Shown here in pieces: positions 23,492-31,532 of a DNA stretch of 31,749 nucleotides. A program made the translations under genes and the position numbers. Position 1 is the first letter of the stretch; every line of letters starts with the position of its first letter. The DNA lies in contig CAYUNR010000014.1 in NCBI GenBank assembly GCA_964446295.1, positions 1-31,749 on the forward strand, given 5' to 3'. The stretch is from CAITNM01 sp964446295 (lineage in GTDB: Bacteria > Pseudomonadota > Alphaproteobacteria > Paracaedibacterales > CAITNM01). The notes beneath the pieces were generated by a model. It was not told the DNA's origin and did no database searches. It saw only the letters and a list, made by a program, of their open reading frames with translations.

Positions 23492-25096
23492 TTATCCCAA
23501 ACATCCATTTTCTTTTCCAGCTTCACCCGCCCAAGTTGTCCGCCACAAATGAAGAGTTGCTGAATTAATTCCAATTCTACTATCAAGTCTTTTTATTCTA
23601 AATTCTGGCCTTACTAAACTTTCTGCAGGGTAAAACATCTCAGGTGGCATTAAAATATCTCTTTTTCCTTCACAACCTGATGCATTATAAAATGCTGCAG
23701 TTAAGACCCCTGGCCCAGTTTGCACAATGGTATTAAAGCCATCATCTATTGCAGCAGCACTATAAAAAGTTGGATTAGAGTGTTTGTATTGAAAATTTCT
23801 TCTCATCAAACGAATCATTTCATTAGTAATAGGGTGATCTCGACTCGCAGCCATAAATGCATTGCCTACAAACTCCGACATAGGTTCAATACCAAAAATT
23901 GAATCATACAAATAAAATAAAGGTTTTAACGACTGCAATGTAACCAAATCTATATCTAAGTAAGCACCACCTTTTGCTTTGAGTAATTCAACACGTAAAA
24001 TATCACTAGCCATAGCAAATCGGCATTCGGTAATTGATTGATTAAACTCGCTCTCTAATTCTAATGAGCCAATTAATTCTTGATAAGAAATCAAGCAAAC
24101 ATTCGTTGATGCAAGTTTTGCTTTTGTTAATGGAAATAAGTCAGGATCTTGCACTACAAAGTAATGATTCCAACCATCTGACACCGAGTGCATTTCAGTA
24201 CTTTTTATAGCCAGGTTAACGTACTGCTCTTTAGGTTCTTTAGGGTTGTTTGCATTAGTAAGCCACACTGAAAAAAGGTTTTGTTCAATTCTAGGTGCAG
24301 AAGGTAGTGGTTCACTAAATAAAGCTTCTAACTTGTTACTACTATATAAGCGCTCACGCTGCATATATAAATCGTCTGAATTAATCCCTTCTTGCGGACA
24401 CAAAACACTTCTTAGGTAACCGACATGATCAAAGTACTGCGCAGCTTCAGTGCCTTTTTCCAAATCTGAAGGTATTGGGATTCTTGGAATAAAACTAAAA
24501 GGTTCAAGAGGCCTTGGAAATAATAATTGTGGCTCTGGTTCTATAGAAAATATAATTTTATCATCCAGTGAAAAAATATTAGGAAAAGCATGAACAGAGC
24601 CTTCCAACTCAAGAGACTCGTATAAAGACAAATTACAACATCTATAGTGCCCCTTACTTACTTTAAATGTTGTTCTTGAGTGTTCTTGCCGTTGATTACG
24701 TCCACTTACTACCACTGTTACAGCTTCTTCAGTTTTGTTAATGAAAAAAATACTGCCTGAAGGTTTTGATTTCTCAAGCAAATATTTTAGTGCATTGGCA
24801 CTATCAAAAACGTCATCTCTATCTCTCCATGCTGCTGGCATGCTAAAGGTTTTTGGTTTAGCTAATTCAATATATTCTTTCTCTGTATAATCTTCTGCAG
24901 GCACTCTAAAATCTAAAAAACTGAAACAAGAACAAAAAGAAACAGCAGGAACAATACACGTATCAACTACTTCCTTTACTTGCTTCTTTGGAATAGGTGT
25001 TACCGATTGATCAACAGATATATATGCAGGATGGTGCGCAGCAATAAGTTGCTGAGTTACCAAAATACTAACTAAAAACCATCTTTTGAATAACAT
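23492..25096 (-). CDS. Secreted DXD-type glycosyltransferase, effector candidate
   Basis: Predicted exported protein of 534 residues. A signal peptide is clear (MLFKRWFLVSILVTQQLIAA, cut near 20-21). The N-terminal part (about 25-265) matches nothing I know. The C-terminal part is a glycosyltransferase with the DXD sugar-binding fold of the Gly_transf_sug/TcdA-TcdB group: FSVWLTN (275-281), ASDILRVELLKAKGGAYLDIDLV (363-385) with Ser364-Asp365 and the metal-binding Asp381-x-Asp383, TGPGVLTAAFY (460-470) and the closing LHLWRTTW (515-522, in the place of the usual H-x-W). Catalytic residues look intact. Relatives in pathogens modify host GTPases or other proteins; others build surface sugars. 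The signal peptide favours export. The gene precedes dapB on the same strand; the upstream gap is AT-rich. Confidence 0.82.
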   Translation of the reverse strand: MLFKRWFLVSILVTQQLIAAHHPAYISVDQSVTPIPKKQVKEVVDTCIVPAVSFCSCFSFLDFRVPAEDYTEKEYIELAKPKTFSMPAAWRDRDDVFDSANALKYLLEKSKPSGSIFFINKTEEAVTVVVSGRNQRQEHSRTTFKVSKGHYRCCNLSLYESLELEGSVHAFPNIFSLDDKIIFSIEPEPQLLFPRPLEPFSFIPRIPIPSDLEKGTEAAQYFDHVGYLRSVLCPQEGINSDDLYMQRERLYSSNKLEALFSEPLPSAPRIEQNLFSVWLTNANNPKEPKEQYVNLAIKSTEMHSVSDGWNHYFVVQDPDLFPLTKAKLASTNVCLISYQELIGSLELESEFNQSITECRFAMASDILRVELLKAKGGAYLDIDLVTLQSLKPLFYLYDSIFGIEPMSEFVGNAFMAASRDHPITNEMIRLMRRNFQYKHSNPTFYSAAAIDDGFNTIVQTGPGVLTAAFYNASGCEGKRDILMPPEMFYPAESLVRPEFRIKRLDSRIGINSATLHLWRTTWAGEAGKENGCLG

Positions 25097-25208
25097 CTTT
25101 TAATTCTTTAAAAGTACTGCTATCGAAATGGTAATTTATTAAAGTTAATATTTAGTTGAGGTTAAATTAATATTGAATTATTAGAAAAAAGCATTACAGA
25201 TACACTCT

Positions 25209-25231
25209 AAAAAAGGTCATTGATTCAATGA
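25209..25231 (-). terminator. Terminator at the end of the DUF6456-like gene
   Basis: On the minus strand TCATTG-AAT-CAATGA (25217-25231) forms a six-base stem, followed by CC and six T residues. The stop codon of the DUF6456-like gene lies inside the stem. It separates that gene from the glycosyltransferase gene. Confidence 0.55.
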
Positions 25232-25740
25232 AAATTTACATTTTTGGGTAATTGTTCACACTTGAATAACCCCATTTTATAAGGTCCTGTTTCTATTGTT
25301 TCCCAAACAGTCTGTAAATATGACAAAGTTTTTTTAACATCTTTAATGGCATATTGTTTTGGGGAATCATTTGTAAGCACTAAATTAAAAGCAATATCTC
25401 GCAGAGGTGTGCCAGCATGATAAGTTGGGTCTAACGCTTTTAAAATATAGCGCCACAAACCTTCAACTCTTTGACTGCTAAATAGATCATGAGAAATTCC
25501 ATGAAGGTGGTCCCAGCTTTGACTCGCCGTTCGAACACGATTATGAATGCCAAAACTTCTCATGGCTAAACCATATAGCTTGGCAAAAGCTAACCCTGCC
25601 TGAAATTGTGACTCATTAATGTATCCATCCACATATAACTGATGTAGCAAGCATCCCTCATTTGCTGCATTAATAATACTTTGAGCCAAACTTTGCGCTT
25701 GTTGTGTGCAAGGAGATTTTACTGTAATTGCCTTTACCAT
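25225..25740 (-). CDS. DUF6456-like protein
   Basis: 171 residues, soluble, function unknown. LLHQLYVDGYINESQFQAGLAFAKLYGL (31-58) resembles the opening of DUF6456 proteins of alphaproteobacteria ('L-x-x-L-x-x-x-G-x-I-x-x-x-Q-x-x-A-G-x-x-F'), and the rest follows their general plan with a helical RVEGLWRYILKALDP and a final helix DVKKTLSYLQTVWETI. The match is from memory of the pattern and needs a profile search. The ATG overlaps the stop codon of the HTH gene by seven bases, so the two are translated together. Since DUF6456 proteins often occur with HTH domains, a regulatory or phage-derived role is possible. A hairpin with a T run ends the gene. Confidence 0.5.
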   Translation of the reverse strand: MVKAITVKSPCTQQAQSLAQSIINAANEGCLLHQLYVDGYINESQFQAGLAFAKLYGLAMRSFGIHNRVRTASQSWDHLHGISHDLFSSQRVEGLWRYILKALDPTYHAGTPLRDIAFNLVLTNDSPKQYAIKDVKKTLSYLQTVWETIETGPYKMGLFKCEQLPKNVNFH

Positions 25741-26207
25741 GATAACCCTTTCACAAAAAACGCTTTCAAATTTCCTTCTATGCGCATTTTATTAGCAATT
25801 ACCAATAATTGCCCTGCATTCAATGTTTTGGTTCCAACCTTAAATTGACGACATTTCAGGTCAATATTAGGTGCTGAAAGTTCGTACAAACAAATATTTT
25901 GACTACTTAAATATTGGCACACTTGCCAAAAGCTAACCCAATTTTCAAATTCTTTTTGTAAAGCATAACGTTCAAATGAAGGCACAATAGAAGCCGGCAT
26001 CAAACTTTTTTCTTTTTTATATGTAGAATGAGATTCACTCAAATTTTTTCTTGGTTTTTCAAAACGTATTCCAAACCGACTCAGTGCTTTATTCGTAGCA
26101 GTAGTTGTTCGTCCCAGTTCTTTTGCAATTCTTTTTATTGCTAAACCTTCTAAAAAATAGCTACGTGCATTTTCAATATCTGTGGCTGACCATTCCTGTA
26201 TGCCCAT
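25734..26207 (-). CDS. Helix-turn-helix protein, GcrA/Myb-like N-terminus
   Basis: 157 residues. The N-terminal 45 residues WSATDIENARSYFLEGLAIK followed by RIAKELGRTTTATNKALSRFGI form a clear helix-turn-helix: a tryptophan-started helix, then IAKELGRT-T-ATNKALSRFG, the layout of GcrA/Myb-like DNA-binding domains. A basic, Ser/Lys-rich linker follows (about 50-70). The rest (about 75-157) has no known match. True GcrA is about 170 residues and has the RNAVIGK motif, which is not seen here, so it is not GcrA itself. Start ATG has AGGAGG five to six bases upstream, the strongest ribosome site in the region. It is coupled to the DUF6456-like gene. Possible regulator, possibly phage-derived. Confidence 0.65.
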   Translation of the reverse strand: MGIQEWSATDIENARSYFLEGLAIKRIAKELGRTTTATNKALSRFGIRFEKPRKNLSESHSTYKKEKSLMPASIVPSFERYALQKEFENWVSFWQVCQYLSSQNICLYELSAPNIDLKCRQFKVGTKTLNAGQLLVIANKMRIEGNLKAFFVKGLSW

Positions 26208-26373
26208 GCATCCTCCTATGCGAAAAAGTTATTTCTGGTTTGTCGTATTCACATAGATAGTTTGATAGAAACTTATAGCATTGGTCAATACGTTAAATGT
26301 CCCAAATAATTTTAATAAAATTTTAGAAAATAAAATAAGAATCAGGATTTTAGTCCCTATAAACTGAACTTGG

Positions 26374-26901
26374 CTATTGCTTCTTAAAAATAAAAAAAGT
26401 ATAGGAAAGAGTTATTTCATTCACGTTTTTTAGCAAAGGATCATTGGCAAAAGCAGGGTCAATAAAAAACTGTACTGGCATTTCCATAGTTTCTCCGGGA
26501 TCTAGTTTTTGCTGTTCAAAACAAAAACAAAACACTTTGTTAAAGTACTGCCCCGCAACATCAGGAGAAATGTTATAAGTGGCCATCCCTACAATAGGTT
26601 TATTGGAACGGTTTTTAGCTTTGTAATACGCCAATCCATTTTCGCCAATTTTTAAACGAATGGTATGTTGTAGTGGTGAAAATTCCCATGGCAAATCACG
26701 GTGTGTACTAGCTACAAACCGTACGGTAATTTCGCGGTTAATCACTTGAGTTGAACCATCTCGGCTAACCTTGGGTGTGCCACCAAATCCTGTTTTTTGA
26801 CAAAAAACTCTGTATAAAGGAACTGAAGCAAATGCCAATGCCAGCATAGCAAAAAACCCAACCATCAATAAAATAGCTACAGTTCTGTCATTCTTTTGCA
26901 C
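26374..26901 (-). CDS. ctaG: Cytochrome c oxidase assembly protein CtaG
   Basis: Copper-delivery protein that loads the CuB site of cytochrome c oxidase subunit I; an inner-membrane anchor holds a periplasmic domain. The frame is open to 26970, but the GTG at 26901, preceded by GGGG, gives the normal form: MQKNDRTVAILLMVGFFAML, membrane helix, then SVPLYRVFCQKTGFGGTP. The copper motif CFCFEQQ is present (Cys125, Cys127 with this start), as are the PVQFFIDP and ITLSYTFF blocks. 175 residues is normal. It overlaps the end of acs by 14 bases. The oxidase genes it usually accompanies (coxB/A/C) are not in this window. Confidence 0.92.
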   Translation of the reverse strand: MQKNDRTVAILLMVGFFAMLALAFASVPLYRVFCQKTGFGGTPKVSRDGSTQVINREITVRFVASTHRDLPWEFSPLQHTIRLKIGENGLAYYKAKNRSNKPIVGMATYNISPDVAGQYFNKVFCFCFEQQKLDPGETMEMPVQFFIDPAFANDPLLKNVNEITLSYTFFIFKKQ

Positions 26902-28810
26902 TAAATACCCCAATGATATGTTCAACAATACTAGGGTCAGCAAGGGTACTAACATCACCAATTTTTTCAAATTCCCCCCTAGCGATCATGCGTAAAATTC
27001 GACGCATAATTTTACCCGAACGTGTTTTGGGTAAACCTTTTACAATATAGATGGCATCAGGGCTTGCTATAGGCCCAATTTGGGCACGAATAGTTTGTTT
27101 GATAATTGATTTTAATTCATTGTTACTATGGGTTACATGAGCGCCTGGAATAGCAAAAACCATAATACCCTCCCCTTTAATGGCATGAGGGAAACCCACC
27201 ACTGCTGTTTCAATAATTGAATGATCCATTGTTGCTGCTGTTTCAATTTCCGCCGTTCCCAAGCGGTGACCTGATACGTTTAATACATCATCAACTCGAC
27301 CTGTTATCCAATAATCTCCGTCAGCATCACGACGCGCTCCATCGCCACTAAAATAATAACCAGGGAATTGACTGAAATAGGTTTCTTCAAAGCGACTGTG
27401 ATCTCTATAAACGGTGCGCATTTGCCCCGGCCAAGAAGCCTTCATTCCTAAATTTCCTTCAGCAGGATACCCATCAATTTCTTTACCATGATCATCTAAC
27501 AACACAGGCTGAATTCCAAAAAAGGGCTGCGTTGCTGACCCTGGTTTTAAATTGTGGACGCCTGCTAACGGAGTCATCATAATTCCACCTGTTTCTGTCT
27601 GCCACCAAGTATCAACAATTCTGCAATTTTCATTACCAACTTTATGAAAATACCATTCCCAAGCTTCTTGGTTAATGGGCTCGCCAACAGAGCCTAATAA
27701 CCTTAAAGATTTACGAGACGTTGATTGTAACCATTCATCACCCGCTTGCATAAGGCTGCGTATAGCCGTAGGGGCTGTATAGAAAATGCTAACTTTTAAA
27801 TCATCGATTATTTTCCATAAACGATCAGGATTTGGGTAATTAGGAACACCTTCAAACATCACAGTAGTGGCACCATTAGCAAGTGGGCCATAGACAACAT
27901 AAGAATGACCTGTAACCCAACCCGCATCAGCTGTGCACCAATAAATATCATTTTCTTGTACATCAAATATCCACTGATGAGTCAAACTGGCATATGTTAA
28001 GTATCCTCCGCTTGTATGTAGCACACCTTTAGGTTTTCCAGTTGAGCCTGATGTATACAGAATAAATAATGGGTCTTCAGCATTCATAGGTTCTGGTGTA
28101 ACGAATTGACTATAATTTGGTGTATAAATAATATCTCGATCAGGCACCATTGGCACATCTGCGTTTGTGCGGTTTATAACCAAAACTTTTTCAACTTCTG
28201 GCGCTTTCAAAAGGGCCATATCAACGTTCGCTTTTAATGGAACAGGCTTACCACCACGCACCCCTTCATTAGCGGTAACAATAACTTTTGCCTTACAATC
28301 TTGAATACGCCCCGCCAAGCTTTCTGGGGAAAATCCACCAAAAACAACAGAATGAACAGCTCCAATTCTGGCGCAAGCAAGCATTGCATAAGCAATTTCA
28401 GGGATCATGGGCATGTAAATAATGACTCGGTCGCCCTTTTTGACACCGAGTCCTTTTAATGAAAATGCTATGGAGTTTACTTCTTTAAGCAACTGAGCAA
28501 AAGAAATATGTTTAGTCGCTTCGCCTTCATCATCCACCCAAATAATTGCGGTTTTATCAGGCATTTCGTTAGCGTGACGATCAACACAATTTACGCACAC
28601 ATTTAGCATGCCATCTTCAAACCACTTAATAGATATTGGTTTGTCAAATTTCCAGTTTCCAGCAATAGTGGGAAATTTTATCCAATCTAAGCGCTTTGCA
28701 ATTTCCAACCAAAAACTATTGGGAGTAGTTTTTGCAGATTCTTGTAACTGCTGATAATTGGTTGAATTAATCAAATAGGATTGGTCGTTGATTGGTTTTG
28801 GGCAGGTCAT
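26888..28810 (-). CDS. acs: Acetyl-CoA synthetase (AMP-forming)
   Basis: Makes acetyl-CoA from acetate, ATP and CoA by an acetyl-adenylate step. The 640 residues are normal. The adenylate-forming core shows ILYTSGSTGKPKGVLHT (AMP-binding P-loop, about 251-267), the acetate pocket region YWCTADAGWVTGHSYVVYGPL, DTWWQTETGG, YFSGDGARRDADGDYWITGRVDDV and the C-terminal LPKTRSGKIMRRILR whose Lys600 is the known acetylation/regulation site. N-terminal KFPTIAGNWKFDKPISIKWFEDGMLNVCVNCVDRH fits Acs. An upstream TTGTTC-N17-TAGGAT could be its promoter. The gene's tail overlaps ctaG. With bdhA, phasin and lpdA it fits acetyl-CoA/polyhydroxybutyrate metabolism. Confidence 0.97.
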   Translation of the reverse strand: MTCPKPINDQSYLINSTNYQQLQESAKTTPNSFWLEIAKRLDWIKFPTIAGNWKFDKPISIKWFEDGMLNVCVNCVDRHANEMPDKTAIIWVDDEGEATKHISFAQLLKEVNSIAFSLKGLGVKKGDRVIIYMPMIPEIAYAMLACARIGAVHSVVFGGFSPESLAGRIQDCKAKVIVTANEGVRGGKPVPLKANVDMALLKAPEVEKVLVINRTNADVPMVPDRDIIYTPNYSQFVTPEPMNAEDPLFILYTSGSTGKPKGVLHTSGGYLTYASLTHQWIFDVQENDIYWCTADAGWVTGHSYVVYGPLANGATTVMFEGVPNYPNPDRLWKIIDDLKVSIFYTAPTAIRSLMQAGDEWLQSTSRKSLRLLGSVGEPINQEAWEWYFHKVGNENCRIVDTWWQTETGGIMMTPLAGVHNLKPGSATQPFFGIQPVLLDDHGKEIDGYPAEGNLGMKASWPGQMRTVYRDHSRFEETYFSQFPGYYFSGDGARRDADGDYWITGRVDDVLNVSGHRLGTAEIETAATMDHSIIETAVVGFPHAIKGEGIMVFAIPGAHVTHSNNELKSIIKQTIRAQIGPIASPDAIYIVKGLPKTRSGKIMRRILRMIARGEFEKIGDVSTLADPSIVEHIIGVFSAKE

Positions 28811-28868
28811 AAATTTAAAATAATTTTATTTTTATAAATCCTACCCGGTATAAGCGATTTGAACAAAT

Positions 28869-29720
28869 TTAAGCGCCGGCACTAGTGTCTGATTTTTTCA
28901 AAAGACTTCTTTTTCGTTTTAAAGAAAACTTTTTTGAATTTTCATCAGCGTTTTCATCATTTTTTTCTTCATCGTCGTCTTCGTCATCTTGTTCTGCACC
29001 AGTTTCATAATCATCAGTTTTGCCATCTTCCGCACTTTTATGAATTTTTTTAGTTTTTGATTTTGCAACTTTATCTAGCTCCACAGAAATTGGTTCTGTT
29101 GGTTTTAAAGCGCTAATTTCACCTTCTACATCTGTCACCACATCTTCTCTATGCAACTGTATTCTAGGATCTTGTTCTGCACCACTTCGGTTATCCTGAC
29201 CTTCCAATTCAAAAGCTTTTACTTTTTCTACTTCGCTAACCCCTGATATTGCTGAATCTGATCGATGGGATTCAACTACCGGGGCACTAGTTTCTGCAGG
29301 AAGAACTTCATCTTTAGAAATCACCACTGCTGCTGGGCCACTAAGCTCTGTTGCATTAGCATCAACAATAGAAGTTAAGACCATCGGTTTGCTTGCATCT
29401 GAACTTACTGTATGCAGAATTGACGCATTATCCACGCGACTAACAACTAGCTCTTGCTGTGGTAAAGCAGCTGTCTTGTGAGCAAAAGTAAGTGGAAGAG
29501 ACTGAGACTCATTACTCACGTCACTACTAGTAGAAGTTGAGTCAGTTGCAAGCTGATTTTTCAGCTTGCGAGGCTTTTTGAAATGACAATCGCCATTTCC
29601 ACATCCCGCATGACAAGGTCTACTTCTTCGAATAACAGAAACATCACCACAGAACTCTTCATTCGCAGCAAATCCAGCTGCAAACATCGTAAATAAAACT
29701 AATACGCTTTTATAAATCAT
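28869..29720 (-). CDS. Secreted acidic protein with basic, NLS-like tail
   Basis: 283 residues, no family recognised. A signal peptide is evident (MIYKSVLVLFTMFAAGFA, cut after Ala18 or 19). Mature protein has a short Cys-rich part (Cys24, 36, 40, 45, with RRSRPCHAGCGNGDCHFKK), then a long low-complexity, Ser/Val/Glu-rich stretch of probably disordered sequence (about 55-215), a basic patch KSKTKKIHK (220-228), an acidic run DDEDDDEEKNDENADE (245-260) and a basic end KKFSLKRKRSLLKK (263-276). The hexamer [ST]GAEQD occurs twice (179 and 240). The acidic run plus KRKR cluster recalls eukaryotic nuclear proteins. It lies between lpdA and acs, with 54 and 58 bases on each side. A host-targeted role is inference. 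Confidence 0.7.
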   Translation of the reverse strand: MIYKSVLVLFTMFAAGFAANEEFCGDVSVIRRSRPCHAGCGNGDCHFKKPRKLKNQLATDSTSTSSDVSNESQSLPLTFAHKTAALPQQELVVSRVDNASILHTVSSDASKPMVLTSIVDANATELSGPAAVVISKDEVLPAETSAPVVESHRSDSAISGVSEVEKVKAFELEGQDNRSGAEQDPRIQLHREDVVTDVEGEISALKPTEPISVELDKVAKSKTKKIHKSAEDGKTDDYETGAEQDDEDDDEEKNDENADENSKKFSLKRKRSLLKKSDTSAGA

Positions 29721-29774
29721 ATTTTTAAACTCAAATCTAAGCTTGTACTTTTAGCATATAAAGAAGACATTTTG

Positions 29775-31160
29775 CTAGTAATGAATAACTTTCCCATACG
29801 CATCTAGCGTTGACTCATGCATCATCTCTGAAAGTGTAGGATGTGGGAAAATAGTATGCATCATTTCTGCTTCTGTTGTTTCCAGGGTTTTACCAATTGC
29901 AAAACCTTGCACTAGTTCTGTAACTTCAGCCCCTATCATGTGGGCACCAAGCAATTCACCTGTTTTTGCATCGTAAATAGTTTTAACCAATCCTTCAGGT
30001 TCTCCCAAAGCAATAGCTTTACCATTACCACGGTAGGGGAATCGACCAATCTTTAATGTGTGCCCTGCAGATTTAGCTTTTTCTTCAGTTAAGCCAATAC
30101 TAGCAATTTGAGGATGGCTATAAGTACAGCCTGGAATATTGGTGACTTTAATAGGATGTATCCCCTTCACACCAAACATGTGTTCAACAGCTAGAATACC
30201 TTCATGACTAGCCTTATGCGCAAGCCACGGAGCACCGGCAACATCACCAATTGCATAGACACCTCTTTCTGCAGTTTCGCACCATTCATTGACCAAAATT
30301 TGGCCTTTTTCTATTTTGACTTTGGTTTTTTCAAGTCCTAGGTTTTCTGTATTACCTGAAATGCCAATAGCAACAATTACTGCGTCAACCTTAAGCTTTT
30401 CTATTTCTTTGCCATCCTTCGATATCACCGCATCTACGTAATCTTTGGAAAGAGTTAGTTTGCTAGTAGAACCCAGATGAAATTTCATGCTGTGCTTTTC
30501 AAATTGCTTTTGTGCCAAATCTGAAATTTCTGAATCTTCGTTTGGCAAAATTCTTGTTTGCATTTCAATAACAGTTACCTCAACCCCAAGGGCACGGTAA
30601 AAACTAGCAAATTCAATTCCTATAGCCCCTGAACCAATAACAAGCAGTGACTTAGGTGTAAATTCTGGTGTCATGGCTTGCTTTGCTGTCCAGATACGTG
30701 GATGAGCCTCAACACCTGGCAACATACGTGCTTTAGCGCCCGTTGCAATAATCACATTCTTAGCTTCAATCGTTTCAATTTTTTCGCCTTTTATTTTTAA
30801 AGTGTTCGCTTTTTCAAAGCTAGCTTCACCATAAAAAACTGTGACTTTATTTTTAGCTAGAAGCCCTTTAATACCTGTAGATAATTGCCCAGCAATTTTC
30901 CTAGACCGTTCAACCATTTTGGCAAGATTGACTTTAACCTGCCCTACTTCAATGCCAAATTCATTAGCATGATTAATTAAATGCAATACTTCTGCAGAAC
31001 GTAAAAGTGCTTTAGTAGGTATACACCCCCAATTTAAACACACTCCACCAAGATGTTCTTTTTCTATGACAGCTACTTTTTTACCAAGCTGACTTGCCCG
31101 AATAGCAGCCACATAACCACCTGGACCAGCACCAATCACAACGACATCAAAATTCTGCAT
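29775..31160 (-). CDS. lpdA: Dihydrolipoyl dehydrogenase (E3)
   Basis: FAD enzyme that reoxidises lipoamide in pyruvate, 2-oxoglutarate or related dehydrogenase complexes. The 461 residues include the FAD motif VIGAGPGGY (8-16), redox disulfide GGVCLNWGCIPTK with Cys41 and Cys46, the NAD motif VIGSGAIGIEFASF, VYAIGDVAG and the C-terminal active pair His440-Pro-x3-Glu445 in FPHPTLSEMMHE. No lipoyl domain is fused to the N-terminus. No other dehydrogenase-complex gene is in the window. The start ATG has AAGGAAA upstream. It is followed by the secreted acidic protein gene on the same strand and is divergent from grxC. Confidence 0.97.
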   Translation of the reverse strand: MQNFDVVVIGAGPGGYVAAIRASQLGKKVAVIEKEHLGGVCLNWGCIPTKALLRSAEVLHLINHANEFGIEVGQVKVNLAKMVERSRKIAGQLSTGIKGLLAKNKVTVFYGEASFEKANTLKIKGEKIETIEAKNVIIATGAKARMLPGVEAHPRIWTAKQAMTPEFTPKSLLVIGSGAIGIEFASFYRALGVEVTVIEMQTRILPNEDSEISDLAQKQFEKHSMKFHLGSTSKLTLSKDYVDAVISKDGKEIEKLKVDAVIVAIGISGNTENLGLEKTKVKIEKGQILVNEWCETAERGVYAIGDVAGAPWLAHKASHEGILAVEHMFGVKGIHPIKVTNIPGCTYSHPQIASIGLTEEKAKSAGHTLKIGRFPYRGNGKAIALGEPEGLVKTIYDAKTGELLGAHMIGAEVTELVQGFAIGKTLETTEAEMMHTIFPHPTLSEMMHESTLDAYGKVIHY

Positions 31161-31277
31161 ATTTTTTCCTTATAATTTTTTTGCATCTTTTTAAGATAAC
31201 CTAACTAATGTTGTGATGCTATTTCCTTTTTCTTGTAGTACAATGAAACAGAACATTAGGAAGGTTCATTTAATAAT

Positions 31278-31532
31278 ATGGCAGAAATTATCATTTATAC
31301 GACGAATTATTGCCCGTATTGCGTAAAAGCAAAACAATTGCTGCGCAGTAAGGGGGTTGAATTTGAAGAAATTGATTTAACAAATGATGATACTGGGCGC
31401 ATACAGTTGGTAGAAAAATCTGGTGGCAGAAAAACCGTTCCTCAAATTTTCGTTAATGGTAAGCATATAGGTGGATGTGATGATTTATTTTCCCTAGATG
31501 CCAAGAAGGAGCTTGATACTTTATTAGCATGA
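31278..31532 (+). CDS. grxC: Glutaredoxin 3 (dithiol, CPYC)
   Basis: Small thiol-disulfide oxidoreductase, 84 residues, that uses glutathione to reduce protein and mixed disulfides. Active site CPYC at residues 12-15, TVPQIFVNG with the conserved cis-Pro and GGCDD near 66-70, all typical of GrxC. The AGGAAGG at 31258-31264 lies 13 bases before the ATG, longer than the ideal spacing. A TACAAT at 31239-31244 may be the -10 of a promoter with a poor -35. The stop overlaps the ATG of the next gene (ATGA), so it is translated together with ftsA. Confidence 0.97.
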   Translation: MAEIIIYTTNYCPYCVKAKQLLRSKGVEFEEIDLTNDDTGRIQLVEKSGGRKTVPQIFVNGKHIGGCDDLFSLDAKKELDTLLA

